Positions 1 through 10,172 of a stretch of 64,000 bases of DNA are shown here, piece after piece (the stretch's first letter is position 1; each line of letters opens with the position of its first letter). Source of the DNA: Arcanobacterium pinnipediorum. Lineage in GTDB: Bacteria > Actinomycetota > Actinomycetes > Actinomycetales > Actinomycetaceae. Both the position numbers and the translations under genes were made by a program. The stretch spans positions 372,001 to 436,000 of the forward strand of contig NZ_CP099547.1 of assembly GCF_023973165.1 (NCBI RefSeq). Direction: 5' to 3'. The notes below the pieces were generated by a model. It was given only the letters and a program-made list of their open reading frames with translations. It was not told where the DNA came from and did no database searches.

Positions 1-1434
1 CATGCGGAAATTGCTGGCCCTGGTTTCATTAACATTACGGTCAATGCGGCTGCAGCTGGTGAATTGGCGCGAAATATTGTTGAACTTGGTCAATCCTATG
101 GGCACAGTGACGCCCTTGACGGTCATGTCATCAACTTAGAATACGTATCAGCTAATCCTACTGGTCCAATACATATTGGTGGTGCTCGCTGGGCGGCTGT
201 GGGTGATTCGTTGGCACGTATTTTGAGTGCTTGCGGGGCACGGGTAGTGCGTGAGTACTATTTCAATGATCACGGCTCCCAAATTGATCGATTCGCGAAG
301 TCACTCTTGGCTCGAGCACGCGGCCAGGAAGCTCCAGAAGATGGATATGGTGGGCAGTATATTGAAGATATTGCTCAGGCAGTAATGGCCGAACACACCA
401 ACGAGAATAACCCCTTGGAACAAGAAGATTCTCTAGCGCAAGAATTCTTCCGTGAGCACGGTGTGACGCGGATGTTTGGCGAGATTAAAAAGGAACTGGC
501 AAACTTCCGTGTTGAGTTTGATGTGTTCTTCCATGAAGATACACTCCACGAGTCAGGTGCGGTAGACCAGGCGATCAGTGAGCTTCGCTCTCAGGGCGTC
601 ATTTTCGAAGACGAGGGGGCAACCTGGATTCGCACCACAGATTTTGGTGACGATAAAGACCGAGTGATCATCAAATCTGATGGCAATGCGGCATATTTTG
701 CTGGCGATATTGCCTATTATCTCGATAAACGCGAGCGTGGAGCCGATCACGTCATTATTATGCTCGGTGCAGATCACCACGGATATATTGGACGCATGTA
801 TGCCATGGCGCGAGCTTTTGGCGACCGTGCCGGCAAGGGTGAGAATCTTGAAATTCTCATTGGACAGCTTGTGAATCTGGTTAAGGACGGCCAACCGGTG
901 CGCATGTCCAAACGTGCTGGCACGATTGTGGTGCTTTCCGATCTCGTTGATGCTGCCGGTGTAGATGCGGCTCGATACTCTTTGGTTCGGGCAGCGATGG
1001 ATACTACGTTGGAAATTGATCTAGGCCTTATTTCCTCACATACTAACGAAAATCCGGTCTATTACGTTCAATATGCGCATGCGCGCACGAAGTCTGTTGA
1101 TGCCAATGCGGCAGCCCATGGGGTTACCCGGGAGCACTTTGATCCGGCGCTACTCGATTCGGCTGCAGATTCAGAACTGATTGCTAAGCTAGCTCAGTTC
1201 CCTGACATTGTTACCCAAGCTGCACAATTACGAGAGCCGCATCGGGTAGCTCGATACTTAGAAGAGGTTGCTGGTGCTTATCACGCTTGGTATGGCGCCT
1301 CTCGTGTCACTCCACGCGGTGATGAAGGCGTTTCGGATGTGCACCGCACTCGGCTTTGGTTAAACGATGCAGCCGGTCAGGTTCTTGCTAATGGTTTGCA
1401 TTTACTGGGCGTTAGCGCACCAGACAAAATGTAA
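1..1434 (+). CDS. argS: Arginyl-tRNA synthetase, 3' part (5' end outside window)
   Basis: Charges tRNA-Arg with arginine in the cytoplasm (class I aminoacyl-tRNA synthetase). The reading frame is open from base 1, so the gene begins upstream and 477 residues are visible. The class I HIGH-type signature appears as GPIHIGG about 60 residues into the fragment, and the KMSKS-type loop as RMSKRAG near position 904. The C-terminal anticodon-binding (DALR) region ends with the family-typical [10 protein letters not shown]. The gene is followed almost at once by the thrB-like gene. In many actinobacteria lysA, hom and thrC lie between argS and thrB, but here they are absent. Identification is firm. 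Confidence 0.95.
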   Translation, partial: HAEIAGPGFINITVNAAAAGELARNIVELGQSYGHSDALDGHVINLEYVSANPTGPIHIGGARWAAVGDSLARILSACGARVVREYYFNDHGSQIDRFAKSLLARARGQEAPEDGYGGQYIEDIAQAVMAEHTNENNPLEQEDSLAQEFFREHGVTRMFGEIKKELANFRVEFDVFFHEDTLHESGAVDQAISELRSQGVIFEDEGATWIRTTDFGDDKDRVIIKSDGNAAYFAGDIAYYLDKRERGADHVIIMLGADHHGYIGRMYAMARAFGDRAGKGENLEILIGQLVNLVKDGQPVRMSKRAGTIVVLSDLVDAAGVDAARYSLVRAAMDTTLEIDLGLISSHTNENPVYYVQYAHARTKSVDANAAAHGVTREHFDPALLDSAADSELIAKLAQFPDIVTQAAQLREPHRVARYLEEVAGAYHAWYGASRVTPRGDEGVSDVHRTRLWLNDAAGQVLANGLHLLGVSAPDKM

Positions 1435-1446
1435 GCGTTGCGCGTT

Positions 1447-2295
1447 ATGCGGTTGGTAACTGACTACGCTCGGGTGCGTGTGCCTGCCAGTGCAGTGTTG
1501 TGCAGTAATGATCATGGCGAGCACTTAACGGTGGCATTCGACCTTTGGGATGACTATGCGGCAACGGTGACAGTGGCAGAAAGCCGAACTATGGTTACCG
1601 GCCCTAGTAAAGAGGTTGCGCCGCGAAACGCTGACCATCCCACGATCAAGGCCATGTTGGCCACACTTGATCATATCCAGGCTCCGCAGGCTGGGATCGC
1701 GTTGATTGGCCAGACGCAGATACCGCCTGCGGTTGGCTTAGGAGCGCGCTCAGCGGCAATCGTGGCAGGTATCAACTTGGTTCGAGCATTAGTGGGCGAT
1801 CCGGCAGATTTTACCGATGATGATGCGTGTGATTTAGCGATTTCGTTGGGCGCTTCGCCGTGGCGAGTTCACGCGATTATTTCTGGTGGAACGAGTTTGG
1901 GATGGAGTAGTGGTCAAAGTCAGGGGAGATTGATTCTACCGTTGAGTTCTGCGTTGCCAGTTACGTTACTTGTATCTGAGCCACGTTCGACGGCGGATAG
2001 CAACTACGCTTCGGGTGCAGTTGCCGTGTTAGCGCACGCGTTATCACAAGATCCTCAGATACTTCCGCAGGCGTGCCAATTGATTCCTGCTCGCTCCACG
2101 CAAGATCCGGCTAGCGCTTATAGTGGTTATTTTCTTCAAGCGCTCCATAATGGGCAATGGCCGGCTGTTTTAGCTGGCAGTGGTCCAGCGATTGTGTTGT
2201 TGACTGATCTTGATCCGCAGTTAGTTCAGCGTTTTTCTCAAGAAGGTTATGCCTCGATTTCCACCTCCCTCATCGGCAAGGTGAGTAATGGATAA
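1447..2295 (+). CDS. thrB: Homoserine-kinase-like GHMP protein with degenerate active site
   Basis: A GHMP-kinase fold protein of about 282 residues, sitting where actinobacteria keep thrB (argS side of rho). True ThrB phosphorylates homoserine in threonine synthesis. Family landmarks are only partly kept. The N-terminal VPASSANLGPGFD motif is reduced to VPAS, and the glycines that follow are lost. The phosphate-binding GLGSSAAA motif reads GLGARSAA. The EGHPDN stretch is missing, with ASPWRVHA at that place. The C-terminal GAGPT motif survives as GSGPA. No strong ribosome-binding site is seen. ATG at 1447 is chosen, but TTG at 1438, three bases after argS, is possible. The protein may be a weak kinase, have a changed substrate, or be a decaying relic. 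The family call is fairly sure, the activity is not. Confidence 0.65.
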   Translation: MRLVTDYARVRVPASAVLCSNDHGEHLTVAFDLWDDYAATVTVAESRTMVTGPSKEVAPRNADHPTIKAMLATLDHIQAPQAGIALIGQTQIPPAVGLGARSAAIVAGINLVRALVGDPADFTDDDACDLAISLGASPWRVHAIISGGTSLGWSSGQSQGRLILPLSSALPVTLLVSEPRSTADSNYASGAVAVLAHALSQDPQILPQACQLIPARSTQDPASAYSGYFLQALHNGQWPAVLAGSGPAIVLLTDLDPQLVQRFSQEGYASISTSLIGKVSNG

Positions 2296-2500
2296 GTGTG
2301 ATTGTTCCCATTACGTGGCATAGAATTTTTATCTTGTGTACACTTAAAGCAGTGGACGGCTATTTTTGACCGCGTCGCGGTTCCGATCCAGCCAAAGTCC
2401 ACCCGGCTGATGAATATTCTCGCCGTTTATCCTTACACCTTAAGCCGCACTGGCTTATTTATGTCTAGAAGGCCCTAAGGGCCACCGAGGAAGGAACCTC

Positions 2501-4237
2501 GTGAGCGAATCAACTACTGGTCGTAAGCCCGCACTGTCTACAATGCGGCTACCGGAACTCAAAGAACTAGCAGCGTCGTTGGGCATCACTATGCCCCCTA
2601 AGTCGCGAAAGGCAGACTATATCGCTGCTATTAGAGGCAACTCAGCTTCATCACATACTCCGAAGAATAACCAAGGTCAATCAGATCACAATAGTGAACG
2701 CAATTCTCACAATGCGCAATCCGAAAACGAGCAGACCGAACAATCCTCATCTTCTAGGTCCTCTCGTTCACGTAAGGTCGAGATTGAACTTCCGGAGAAA
2801 GATGGTTCAACCCGCAATCGGCGCGAACGTAACAATGATCGGCGTCGTAACAACAAAGCAGCGATGAGCGAAGAAGAAAAAGCTGCGGCTTTAGATGCTC
2901 TCGGTGAAGCAGCCGAGCGGCGTGCTGAAGAAGGACGTTCCCCAGAGCAGAACAATGAGGAAGACGATTCACGTCACCGTCGTGACCGCAACCGTAATCG
3001 TCGTGATCGCAATCGTCGCGATCGCAATCGTCGTGACCGCAACCAGGAGACTACCGACGTCGATACCACTTCAGAGCAGACGGCGGCAGAAGACGTGCTG
3101 ATTCCTGTTGCTGGAATCCTTGATATTGATGGCAATAATGCGTATCTGCGCACCGGTGGATACTTGCCTGGCAAGAATGACGCCTACGTATCTACTCAGA
3201 CTATTCGCCGCTACGGTTTGCGTCGCGGTGATGCAGTTCAAGGCCTTGTTCGCCCACACGCAGAAAATGCTCGTGGCCGCCAGCACAAGTACAACCCGCT
3301 TGTTGATGTGGAAACAATTAATGGTTTGAGCGTCGAAGATGCGGCGCTGCGGCCAGAGTTTAACAAGCTTACCCCGCTGTATCCGCAAGAAATGCTGCGA
3401 TTAGAGACGACGCAGAAGGCTTTGACCACACGCATGATCGATTTGGTTGCGCCAATTGGTAAAGGGCAACGTGGTCTAATCGTCTCCCCTCCAAAGGCTG
3501 GAAAAACTGTTGTTATGCAGCAGATCGCGATGGCGATTGCCAATAACGATCCTGACGTGCATCTGATGGTCGTCCTCGTCGATGAACGTCCAGAAGAAGT
3601 TACCGATATGCAGCGATTGGTTCGCGGAGAAGTCATTGCATCTACCTTCGACCGTCCAGCTACCGATCACACGATCGTGGCCGAACTTGCTGTCGAACGC
3701 GCCAAGCGTTTAGTTGAGCTAGGTCAAGATGTGGTGATTTTGCTCGATTCGTTGACGCGCCTATCGCGTGCATATAACCTTGCAGCTCCAGCTTCAGGGC
3801 GTATCTTGTCTGGTGGCGTTGATGCTGCTGCGCTTTATCCACCAAAGAAGTTCTTTGGCGCTGCCCGTAATATCGAAAACGGTGGTTCGTTGACCATTAT
3901 CGCTTCGGCGCTTGTTGAAACAGGTTCGAAGATGGATGAAGTGATCTTTGAAGAGTTCAAAGGTACTGGAAATATGGAATTGCGGCTCTCACGTCAGCTC
4001 GCAGATCGCCGTATTTTCCCTGCAGTTGATGTCAATGCTTCAGGAACTCGCCGTGAAGAGCAGTTACTTTCGCCAGAAGAGCTTAAGATTATGTGGCATT
4101 TACGCCGCGGCCTAGGTCAGATGGATGTCCAAGAAGCATCCGATCAGCTTTTGGGTCGGATGCGTAAGACTGAATCTAATTCCGCTTTGCTCATGTCGAT
4201 TATTCGCGGTGTGCAAGGCGCTGGCATCGAAGAATAG
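2501..4237 (+). CDS. rho: Transcription termination factor Rho
   Basis: Hexameric RNA-dependent ATPase that ends transcription of untranslated RNA. The start is GTG at 2501, preceded by GAGGAAGG. Of 578 residues, about 12-47 form the Rho N-terminal domain ([13 protein letters not shown]). About 50-195 is a low-complexity Asn/Arg/Glu-rich insertion typical of actinobacterial Rho, including tandem RDRN/RRDR units at 157-182. About 200-270 is the cold-shock RNA-binding domain. The ATPase domain follows, with Walker A PPKAGKT near 330 and Walker [11 protein letters not shown] near 411. The upstream gap (2296-2500) holds a leader with a GGCCC/GGGCC palindrome just before the ribosome-binding site. 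Confidence 0.97.
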   Translation: MSESTTGRKPALSTMRLPELKELAASLGITMPPKSRKADYIAAIRGNSASSHTPKNNQGQSDHNSERNSHNAQSENEQTEQSSSSRSSRSRKVEIELPEKDGSTRNRRERNNDRRRNNKAAMSEEEKAAALDALGEAAERRAEEGRSPEQNNEEDDSRHRRDRNRNRRDRNRRDRNRRDRNQETTDVDTTSEQTAAEDVLIPVAGILDIDGNNAYLRTGGYLPGKNDAYVSTQTIRRYGLRRGDAVQGLVRPHAENARGRQHKYNPLVDVETINGLSVEDAALRPEFNKLTPLYPQEMLRLETTQKALTTRMIDLVAPIGKGQRGLIVSPPKAGKTVVMQQIAMAIANNDPDVHLMVVLVDERPEEVTDMQRLVRGEVIASTFDRPATDHTIVAELAVERAKRLVELGQDVVILLDSLTRLSRAYNLAAPASGRILSGGVDAAALYPPKKFFGAARNIENGGSLTIIASALVETGSKMDEVIFEEFKGTGNMELRLSRQLADRRIFPAVDVNASGTRREEQLLSPEELKIMWHLRRGLGQMDVQEASDQLLGRMRKTESNSALLMSIIRGVQGAGIEE

Positions 4238-4447
4238 CAGCGTAGTCTTCCACGCAGTGCCCAGTTTTGTCAATGATATTGCTCACGACGGCTGGGCATG
4301 GCGCTGAAGAATGTGATGTAATAATGAGTCGGCTATTGGTTCACCACATGGCTGCTCGGCGTGAAAACGCCCAGCAATCCACGAAGAATCCATATTTTTC
4401 GGGTGCGATGTGGACCCAAGGCGCAAAACGATCCAAGGAGATTTCCT

Positions 4448-4660
4448 ATGAAACAGGGTATTCACCCAGAGTACGCACCAGTGCACGTAACGTGTACCTG
4501 TGGCAACGAATTTGAAACCCGTTCCACCATCCAAGGTGGAGAATTGCGTGTTGACGTCTGCTCAGCATGCCACCCGTTCTACACCGGTAAGCAGAAGATT
4601 CTCGATACCGGCGGTCGTGTGGCTCGTTTCGAAGCACGTTACGGCAAGCGCACAAAGTAG
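4448..4660 (+). CDS. rpmE: 50S ribosomal protein L31 (zinc-binding type)
   Basis: Seventy-residue large-subunit ribosomal protein. ATG at 4448 is preceded by an AAGGAGA ribosome-binding site at the right spacing, so longer upstream starts are not needed. It carries the four zinc-ligand cysteines of the C+ form: CTC at 16-18 and CSAC at 37-40. An intact C+ L31 suggests that a zinc-free paralogue, if any, is elsewhere. The 210-base gap from rho holds no other gene that I can see. A strong terminator follows directly, so rpmE probably ends its own unit. Confidence 0.95.
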   Translation: MKQGIHPEYAPVHVTCTCGNEFETRSTIQGGELRVDVCSACHPFYTGKQKILDTGGRVARFEARYGKRTK

Positions 4661-4670
4661 CTTCTCTTAC

Positions 4671-4707
4671 AAACGCCGGTACGATTTGTCGTACCGGCGT
4701 TTGTTTT
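4671..4707 (+). terminator. Rho-independent terminator after rpmE
   Basis: A perfect 14-bp inverted repeat (4671-4684 with 4689-4702) around a 4-base loop, followed by a T-rich GTTTT run. It lies ten bases after the rpmE stop codon. Confidence 0.9.
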
Positions 4708-4792
4708 ACATATACAGTGATGAAGAGATTACTGAATAAATATTTGAGCATCGGGCACCGCCTGATAACCAGTTGAAAATCAAAGGACAGCA

Positions 4793-5908
4793 ATGAGTGC
4801 ATTCCCCGCAGCAGACGCGATGGTAGCCGAATATCAAGATATCGAACGCCAGATGTCATCCCCAGAGGTGATTTCTCGTCCCGAAAAACTGCGCAGTCTT
4901 GGGCGTCGGTATGCTCAGCTAGGCCGGGTAGTTTCTCGGTACCGGACGTGGGAAAAAGCCCAAGCTGACCTCGATGACCTGCGTGAAATCATTGAGATCG
5001 GTGGTGAGGATGGTGAACTTTTCGAATCTGAACTCCCGCGTTTAGAACAAGAAGCCGCAGAAGCGGCAGCTAGCTTGCGTGATGCGCTTATCCCGCGAGA
5101 TCCTGACGATTCGCGCGATGCTATTGTTGAAGTCAAAGCCGGCGAAGGTGGTGAAGAATCGGCGCTGTTTGCAGCTGACCTAGTACGAATGTACCAGCGC
5201 TATGCTGAATCCAAGGGCTGGAGCGTGCAAACGCTATCATCTACCCCAACCGAACTGGGCGGATATAAAGATATTCAGATGGCGGTCAAGGCTACCTCAA
5301 TCCCGGAAGATCCAGCCGAAGGGGTCTGGGCGCACTTGAAGTTTGAAGCTGGTGTCCATCGCGTACAACGTGTCCCATCTACTGAGTCTCAGGGGCGAAT
5401 CCACACCTCAGCTGCCGGCGTACTCGTCTTTGCTGAAGTCGATGAGCCTGAAGAAGTCCAGCTTAACGATAACGAATTGCGTATTGATGTTTATCGTTCC
5501 TCTGGCCCGGGCGGACAGTCGGTTAACACGACGGATTCGGCGGTGCGTATTACTCACTTACCCACTGGTATCACGGTTTCGATGCAAGATGAAAAATCGC
5601 AGATCAAGAACCGTGAAGCTGCCATGCGTGTTTTGCTTGCGCGCCTTCGCCAACTCCAGCTCCAAGAGCAGGCGGAAAAAGAAGCAGATCAGCGTCGTTC
5701 CCAGGTGCGTACCGTGGATCGTTCGGAGCGTGTGCGTACCTACAATTTCCCCGAAAATCGCATTGCCGATCATCGCACCGGTTACAAGGCACACAATCTC
5801 GACGCCGTTCTCAACGGCGATCTTGACGCTATCATCGAGTCCTTACGCGTCCTTGACGAAACTGAGCGTCTGGATCAGGCCGCGAAGGACGCCACCGATC
5901 CGCAGTAG
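4793..5908 (+). CDS. prfA: Peptide chain release factor 1
   Basis: Recognises UAA/UAG stop codons on the ribosome and triggers peptide release. The 371-residue length is normal. The catalytic GGQ tripeptide lies near residues 240-242 in the family context [20 protein letters not shown]. The GGQ glutamine is the residue methylated by PrmC, encoded directly downstream (7-base gap), so the pair works together. ATG at 4793 has upstream AAAGGAC. Confidence 0.97.
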   Translation: MSAFPAADAMVAEYQDIERQMSSPEVISRPEKLRSLGRRYAQLGRVVSRYRTWEKAQADLDDLREIIEIGGEDGELFESELPRLEQEAAEAAASLRDALIPRDPDDSRDAIVEVKAGEGGEESALFAADLVRMYQRYAESKGWSVQTLSSTPTELGGYKDIQMAVKATSIPEDPAEGVWAHLKFEAGVHRVQRVPSTESQGRIHTSAAGVLVFAEVDEPEEVQLNDNELRIDVYRSSGPGGQSVNTTDSAVRITHLPTGITVSMQDEKSQIKNREAAMRVLLARLRQLQLQEQAEKEADQRRSQVRTVDRSERVRTYNFPENRIADHRTGYKAHNLDAVLNGDLDAIIESLRVLDETERLDQAAKDATDPQ

Positions 5909-5915
5909 GTGAAAT

Positions 5916-6755
5916 ATGGCTACCTGGGGTCAAGCAATTGCTTGTGCGACGCAACGTTTTTCTGATGCCGGCTTAGCCTCACCGGAGGTAGACGCGCGCC
6001 TCCTTGCGCAATGGATACACGGTTCGAATCCAGAACTATCTGCACAGATGACCCCTGGAGCGCAAACGAAGTTCGATGATGCCACTAGTCGCCGAGCACA
6101 GTTCGAGCCACTCCAACACATCATCGGATTGATGTGGTTTCGCTACCTGGAACTGCGCAGTAAACCCGGAGTTTTCATTGTGCGCCCAGAAACAGAGATG
6201 GTTGCCCAAGCTGGTATCGACGTACTTGAAGGCCTCAAGGTGGCCGAACCCGTCGTCGTCGATCTGTGTACTGGATCGGGAGCCATTGCGATAGCCATCG
6301 CAACTGAAGTTCCGCGCGCACACGTGTGGGCAGTGGAGCTAGACCCCACCGCTTATCAACTTGCCCGCCTGAATAACGAAAACTATGGGTCACGCGTCCA
6401 CATGGTTCAGGCGGACGCGGCCACTGCGCTACCTCAGCTACGCGCGGCAGTCGATGTGGTTATCACAAACCCGCCCTATGTTCCACAGTCGTTAGCATTG
6501 CCACCAGAGGTGCTCCGCGATCCGCCAGCTGCACTTTTTGGTGGGGGAGATGATGGTCTCGAGATCCCTCGAATCTTAGTTAAACGTGCCTATGAGCTCC
6601 TCAAGCCGGGCGGTGTGCTTATTATGGAACATGGTGATGATCAGGGGAAGGCACTAGTGGACTTCGCACAAGACAACGGTTTTATTCACGGAAGCACTGG
6701 CCGAGATCTCACTGGTCGCGATCGTTGGCTATATGCAGAAAAAGAGGGTTTGTGA
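5916..6755 (+). CDS. prmC: Release factor glutamine methyltransferase
   Basis: SAM-dependent N5-glutamine methyltransferase (HemK family) that modifies the GGQ glutamine of release factors. It has 279 residues, the SAM-binding VVDLCTGSGAIAIAIA motif near residue 113 and the substrate-binding NPPY motif at about 185-188. It lies 7 bases after prfA, and its stop codon overlaps the start of the Sua5-domain gene, so the three are probably co-transcribed and translationally coupled. Confidence 0.95.
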   Translation: MATWGQAIACATQRFSDAGLASPEVDARLLAQWIHGSNPELSAQMTPGAQTKFDDATSRRAQFEPLQHIIGLMWFRYLELRSKPGVFIVRPETEMVAQAGIDVLEGLKVAEPVVVDLCTGSGAIAIAIATEVPRAHVWAVELDPTAYQLARLNNENYGSRVHMVQADAATALPQLRAAVDVVITNPPYVPQSLALPPEVLRDPPAALFGGGDDGLEIPRILVKRAYELLKPGGVLIMEHGDDQGKALVDFAQDNGFIHGSTGRDLTGRDRWLYAEKEGL

Positions 6756-7393
6756 TGCGGATTGTGCACAGTGATGATCTGGCAACTGCCTTGGCGGAAG
6801 CTCGCATAGCGGTGGAAGCTGGAGAGGTTGTGTGTCTACCTACGGATACTGTTTACGGTATCGGTGCTGATCCGTTCTCGTATGATGCGGTCAGTGCATT
6901 GCTGGCTGCTAAATCACGGACGCGGGCGATGCCGCCGCCGGTTTTAGTTGCTGGTATTGAGCAGGCTGAAACATTGGTTGCGAAGTTCCCCGATAGTGCC
7001 CGCGATTTGATGAATGCATTTTGGCCGGGTGCGCTAACAATTATTTTGCCTGCCCGCGAGTCTCTGGGGTGGGATTTGGGGGAAACGTTTGGCACTGTTG
7101 GGCTGCGTATGCCCGACGACGATGTTACCTTGGCTTTCTTAGAGCAGGTTGGGCCGTTAGCGGTTACCTCAGCGAATAAGACTGGTCAGATGCCAGCTAC
7201 GACGATTTGCCAGGCGGTGGATCAATTGGGGCAGGCAGTATCGGTTTATGTAGATCATGGGCAATCTCCGGGCGGGGTCCCCTCGACGATCGTGCGCTGG
7301 AATGGCGATGATGATACGTATGAGATTCTTCGGCAAGGGGCGATAACGCTGCACCAACTCAGTAGCGTGGTGCGGGTGAAGGGCGAAGCATGA
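6755..7393 (+). CDS. tsaC: L-threonylcarbamoyladenylate synthase (Sua5/YciO/YrdC)
   Basis: Makes threonylcarbamoyl-AMP from threonine, bicarbonate and ATP, the first step of the t6A37 tRNA modification. The product is 212 residues. ATG at 6755 overlaps the prmC stop (TGATG) and has AAGAGGG upstream. The YrdC signature is clear: PTDTVYGIGADP near the N-terminus and the KSRTRAMPPPVLV segment with its conserved Lys/Arg. The length is that of a single YrdC domain, without the extra Sua5 domain. The stop overlaps the next start by four bases. Confidence 0.93.
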   Translation: MRIVHSDDLATALAEARIAVEAGEVVCLPTDTVYGIGADPFSYDAVSALLAAKSRTRAMPPPVLVAGIEQAETLVAKFPDSARDLMNAFWPGALTIILPARESLGWDLGETFGTVGLRMPDDDVTLAFLEQVGPLAVTSANKTGQMPATTICQAVDQLGQAVSVYVDHGQSPGGVPSTIVRWNGDDDTYEILRQGAITLHQLSSVVRVKGEA

Positions 7394-8547
7394 GAGCGTA
7401 TTTGCTGATTATGGTCATTGCCGGTATTGTCACATACCTGCTAGTTCCGGTTGTCCATCGTGCCTCCTTAGCTTTAGGAGCTATCACTGAGATCCGCGCT
7501 CGCGACGTACATAAAGTTCCGATCGCGCGCTTAGGTGGCGTTGCAATGTATGCGGGTTTTGTTATTTCGCTTGTCATTGCCTCACAGATTCCGTATTTTC
7601 ACATTGTTTTAGGGTCTGGTTCGACGGCGTGGGCGGTGGTGGCAAGCGCTGGAATTATTTGCACAATCGGCGTGATTGACGATATGTATGATTTGCCGTG
7701 GTATGCGAAACTTGCTGGGCAGATGCTTGCTGCTGGCGTTATGGTGTGGTTTGGGGTCCAGTTAGTTAGTGTGCCGTTACTGGGTATCACAGTTGGCTCG
7801 GCGCGATTGACGCTATTTGTCACGATTATTGCGGTTGTGGTTGTTGTCAATGCCGTTAATTTCATTGACGGCTTGGATGGATTAGCTGCCGGAGTGGTAG
7901 GGATAGCGGCACTGGCCTTTTTTGCCTACACCTATTATTTGACGCGAGAGGCTTCTCCGGGTGATTTCACCTCCGTAGCTTCAGCTCTGGTGGCGCCACT
8001 AGTAGGTATTTGTCTAGGCTTTTTACCACATAATTTCCACCCGGCGAAGATCTTTATGGGCGATTCGGGCGCTTTGATGTTGGGAACGATCATTGCGGGA
8101 GCTTCAATTGTGGTGACCGGGCAGATAGATCCTGCCGCCGCCAATACACCCAAAGCTATCCCCGCTTATATGCCACTTATTGTTCCGCTGTTGGTGCTCA
8201 TTATTCCACTCGTAGATTTGGTGTGGGGAGTGGTGCGTAGAGTGGCTAACGGTAAATCCCCGTTTTCTGCAGATGCCGGCCATTTACATCACCGGTTATT
8301 GCGTCACGGGCACTCGCATACTAATGCGGTCATGGTGTTGTATATGTGGACTGCCCTAGCTTCTTTTAGTGCAGTGGCTGCAGTGGTGTTTCCACTCAAG
8401 TGGGTTATGCCGATCGCGGTCTGTGGCATCGTGGTGGCCGTAGCGATCACCTCCCAGGTCTTTGCTGCCCGCCGAGCCAGGGCCGCCCAGCGGATCAAGA
8501 ATGTAGTTCGCCAAGCTATTCACAATAAAACCGATGTTGCGAACTAG
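7390..8547 (+). CDS. wecA: Undecaprenyl-phosphate sugar-1-phosphate transferase (WecA/TagO/MraY family)
   Basis: Integral membrane enzyme of 385 residues that would transfer a sugar-1-phosphate (GlcNAc-1-P in WecA/TagO) to undecaprenyl phosphate, starting a cell-wall glycopolymer. About ten hydrophobic segments are visible. Catalytic motifs are present: the Asp-rich IGVIDDMYDLPWYAK loop, NFIDGLDGLAAG, FMGDSGALMLG and the C-terminal HLHHRLLRHGH. The latter marks the WecA/TagO branch rather than MraY. It overlaps tsaC by ATGA. In actinobacteria this gene commonly sits between the Sua5 gene and the atp operon, as here. Confidence 0.9.
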   Translation: MRAYLLIMVIAGIVTYLLVPVVHRASLALGAITEIRARDVHKVPIARLGGVAMYAGFVISLVIASQIPYFHIVLGSGSTAWAVVASAGIICTIGVIDDMYDLPWYAKLAGQMLAAGVMVWFGVQLVSVPLLGITVGSARLTLFVTIIAVVVVVNAVNFIDGLDGLAAGVVGIAALAFFAYTYYLTREASPGDFTSVASALVAPLVGICLGFLPHNFHPAKIFMGDSGALMLGTIIAGASIVVTGQIDPAAANTPKAIPAYMPLIVPLLVLIIPLVDLVWGVVRRVANGKSPFSADAGHLHHRLLRHGHSHTNAVMVLYMWTALASFSAVAAVVFPLKWVMPIAVCGIVVAVAITSQVFAARRARAAQRIKNVVRQAIHNKTDVAN

Positions 8548-8965
8548 CCGTAAGCCTGGTGAGCGCCGCGATGCCCAGGAAATCATTACTCGAATGCTTG
8601 CCAGTAACGCCATTGCCACGATCGTGATTTTTGGTGTGGTGAGCATCGGTGCTTTCTTCGCAGGATACGAACGGTGGAGCCTTTCGATTGCCTACAGTGC
8701 TGGGGTGCTACTTGCCTTAGAAGCGCTAACAGCACTATTTTCTCTCCTAAGGTTTCCTCGCCTGAACTCTGGAATCGTCATGGTGTTTGGGTACGTCGTT
8801 AAAATTATCGTCATTGCGGTGATGATGGCGGCAGTAAGTAGCGTGCCAATACTCGATCTGAGAGTGGTTGGGCTCGGCTTTATGTGCGGAATCATCATAA
8901 ACCTTGTGACAACGACATGGGTGATTATCAAGGAAGATGGCCCAAATATTGATGTTGATGTTTAA
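8534..8965 (+). CDS. Small membrane protein, AtpI-like
   Basis: A 143-residue protein with four predicted membrane segments (about residues 24-45, 50-70, 82-101 and 108-130) and charged tails. The start codon lies inside the end of the wecA-like gene, so translation is probably coupled. Position directly before atpB matches the weakly conserved atpI genes that precede ATP synthase operons. AtpI proteins help c-ring assembly or ion supply in some bacteria. The sequence itself shows only the membrane topology, so the role comes from position. Confidence 0.7.
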   Translation: MLRTSRKPGERRDAQEIITRMLASNAIATIVIFGVVSIGAFFAGYERWSLSIAYSAGVLLALEALTALFSLLRFPRLNSGIVMVFGYVVKIIVIAVMMAAVSSVPILDLRVVGLGFMCGIIINLVTTTWVIIKEDGPNIDVDV

Positions 8966-9105
8966 TGTACGCCACGTGTTTGGTTGCCCTTTGGCTATAG
9001 GTTGGGAACTCAGGTAGAGTAAGCATTGTTCCTACCTTGACGTCGTGGATGGGCTCATTGGCGACCTCAAGTCCAATCCGTGTGATACCGAGGATAAAAG
9101 CAACC

Positions 9106-9936
9106 GTGTTTTCATTTCTGAACGCTCTGGCATCTGTGCCGATTCTTCTTGCGTCACAATCGGGCGATTCATTTACTCCGCCTACTTTGGATCACGAATT
9201 CTATCCTGATCCAATCTGGTTTGCCGGGACTCCCTTTGAGATACACCGCTTAATTTTGGTTCGGCTCATCGCTGTTACTGTCTTGCTGGCCGTGATGGTG
9301 TGGTATTCGCGCTCTGCTAAGTTAGTTCCCTCGCGCGGACAAGCAGTCGTAGAATCCTTGTTGGATTTCTCTCGCGTGCAAATCGGCCAAGAGATCATCG
9401 GAGAAAAAGAAGCCGGCAAATACCAGCCGATGCTTGCCACGGTTTTTATTGGCATCCTCTTTATGAATATCACCGGCGTTATCCCCGGATTACAGATTGC
9501 TGGAACCTCGCTAGTGGGCATGCCACTGATTTTTGCACTATTCGTCTTCGTCGGATTCATCCTCGCCGGCGTTAAAAGCCGTGGTTTTGGCCGATTTTTC
9601 CGTGAGCAACTCTTTCCTCCCGGAGTTCCAGCCGCCGTCTATATCTTGTTGGCGCCACTAGAATTCTTCTCCACCTTCATCATGCGCCCACTAACTCTTA
9701 CTGTGCGTCTGCTATCAAACATGGTTGCTGGCCACTTTATCTTGGTCATGTGTTTCTTAGGAACCCACTACCTGTATTTCCAGATCAGCGGAGCTTTAGG
9801 CGTTGGTTTAGGAAGCTTGACTCTTCTCGTAGGCGTTATCTTCGTCGTCTTCGAGCTTTTTGTTGGCGCACTCCAAGCTTACATTTTCGCTATGCTTGCT
9901 GCTGTCTACATTTCACTGTCCATCTCAGAACACTGA
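9106..9936 (+). CDS. atpB: F1Fo ATP synthase subunit a
   Basis: Membrane subunit that forms the proton half-channels next to the c-ring. The PLTLTVRLLSNMVAGH segment carries the essential stator arginine, and the C-terminal helix ends AYIFAMLAAVYISLSI. The start is uncertain. GTG at 9106 gives 276 residues and has GAGG twelve bases upstream. The frame stays open to TTG 9037 and ATG 9049, but the added residues do not look like a family N-terminus. First gene of a classical atpBEFHAGDC operon. Confidence 0.93.
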   Translation: MFSFLNALASVPILLASQSGDSFTPPTLDHEFYPDPIWFAGTPFEIHRLILVRLIAVTVLLAVMVWYSRSAKLVPSRGQAVVESLLDFSRVQIGQEIIGEKEAGKYQPMLATVFIGILFMNITGVIPGLQIAGTSLVGMPLIFALFVFVGFILAGVKSRGFGRFFREQLFPPGVPAAVYILLAPLEFFSTFIMRPLTLTVRLLSNMVAGHFILVMCFLGTHYLYFQISGALGVGLGSLTLLVGVIFVVFELFVGALQAYIFAMLAAVYISLSISEH

Positions 9937-9962
9937 GCCATTAACAAACAAAGGAAACATCT

Positions 9963-10172
9963 ATGATTGGTAACATTGCCACCATTGGTTACGGCATCGC
10001 AACCCTTGGACCAGCTATCGGCATTGGTCTCATCGGCGCAAAGAATCAGGAAGCAACTGCCCGTCAGCCCGAGCTCAAAGGCTTCTTGCGCGTGAACTTG
10101 ATTCTATCTATGGCGTTCGCTGAAGCACTAGGCCTGCTCGGCTTCGTGGCTGGTTTCGTCTTCGCTGCGTGA
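9963..10172 (+). CDS. atpE: F1Fo ATP synthase subunit c
   Basis: Sixty-nine-residue hairpin of two membrane helices that forms the rotor ring. The polar loop reads ATARQPE, and the second helix carries the proton-binding carboxylate in MAFAEALGLLGF (Glu at about 54). No extra sodium-site residues are obvious, so a proton ring is assumed. AAAGGA precedes ATG 9963. Confidence 0.97.
   Translation: MIGNIATIGYGIATLGPAIGIGLIGAKNQEATARQPELKGFLRVNLILSMAFAEALGLLGFVAGFVFAA

Noticed and set aside
2971..3045. Tandem repeats in rho as a CRISPR-like or mobile repeat
   Set aside because: They encode the in-frame RDRN-rich linker of Rho, with no spacers and no cas genes.
3660..3845. Antisense open frames inside rho and other core genes
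   Set aside because: They mirror the codon structure of the real genes and have no start signals.
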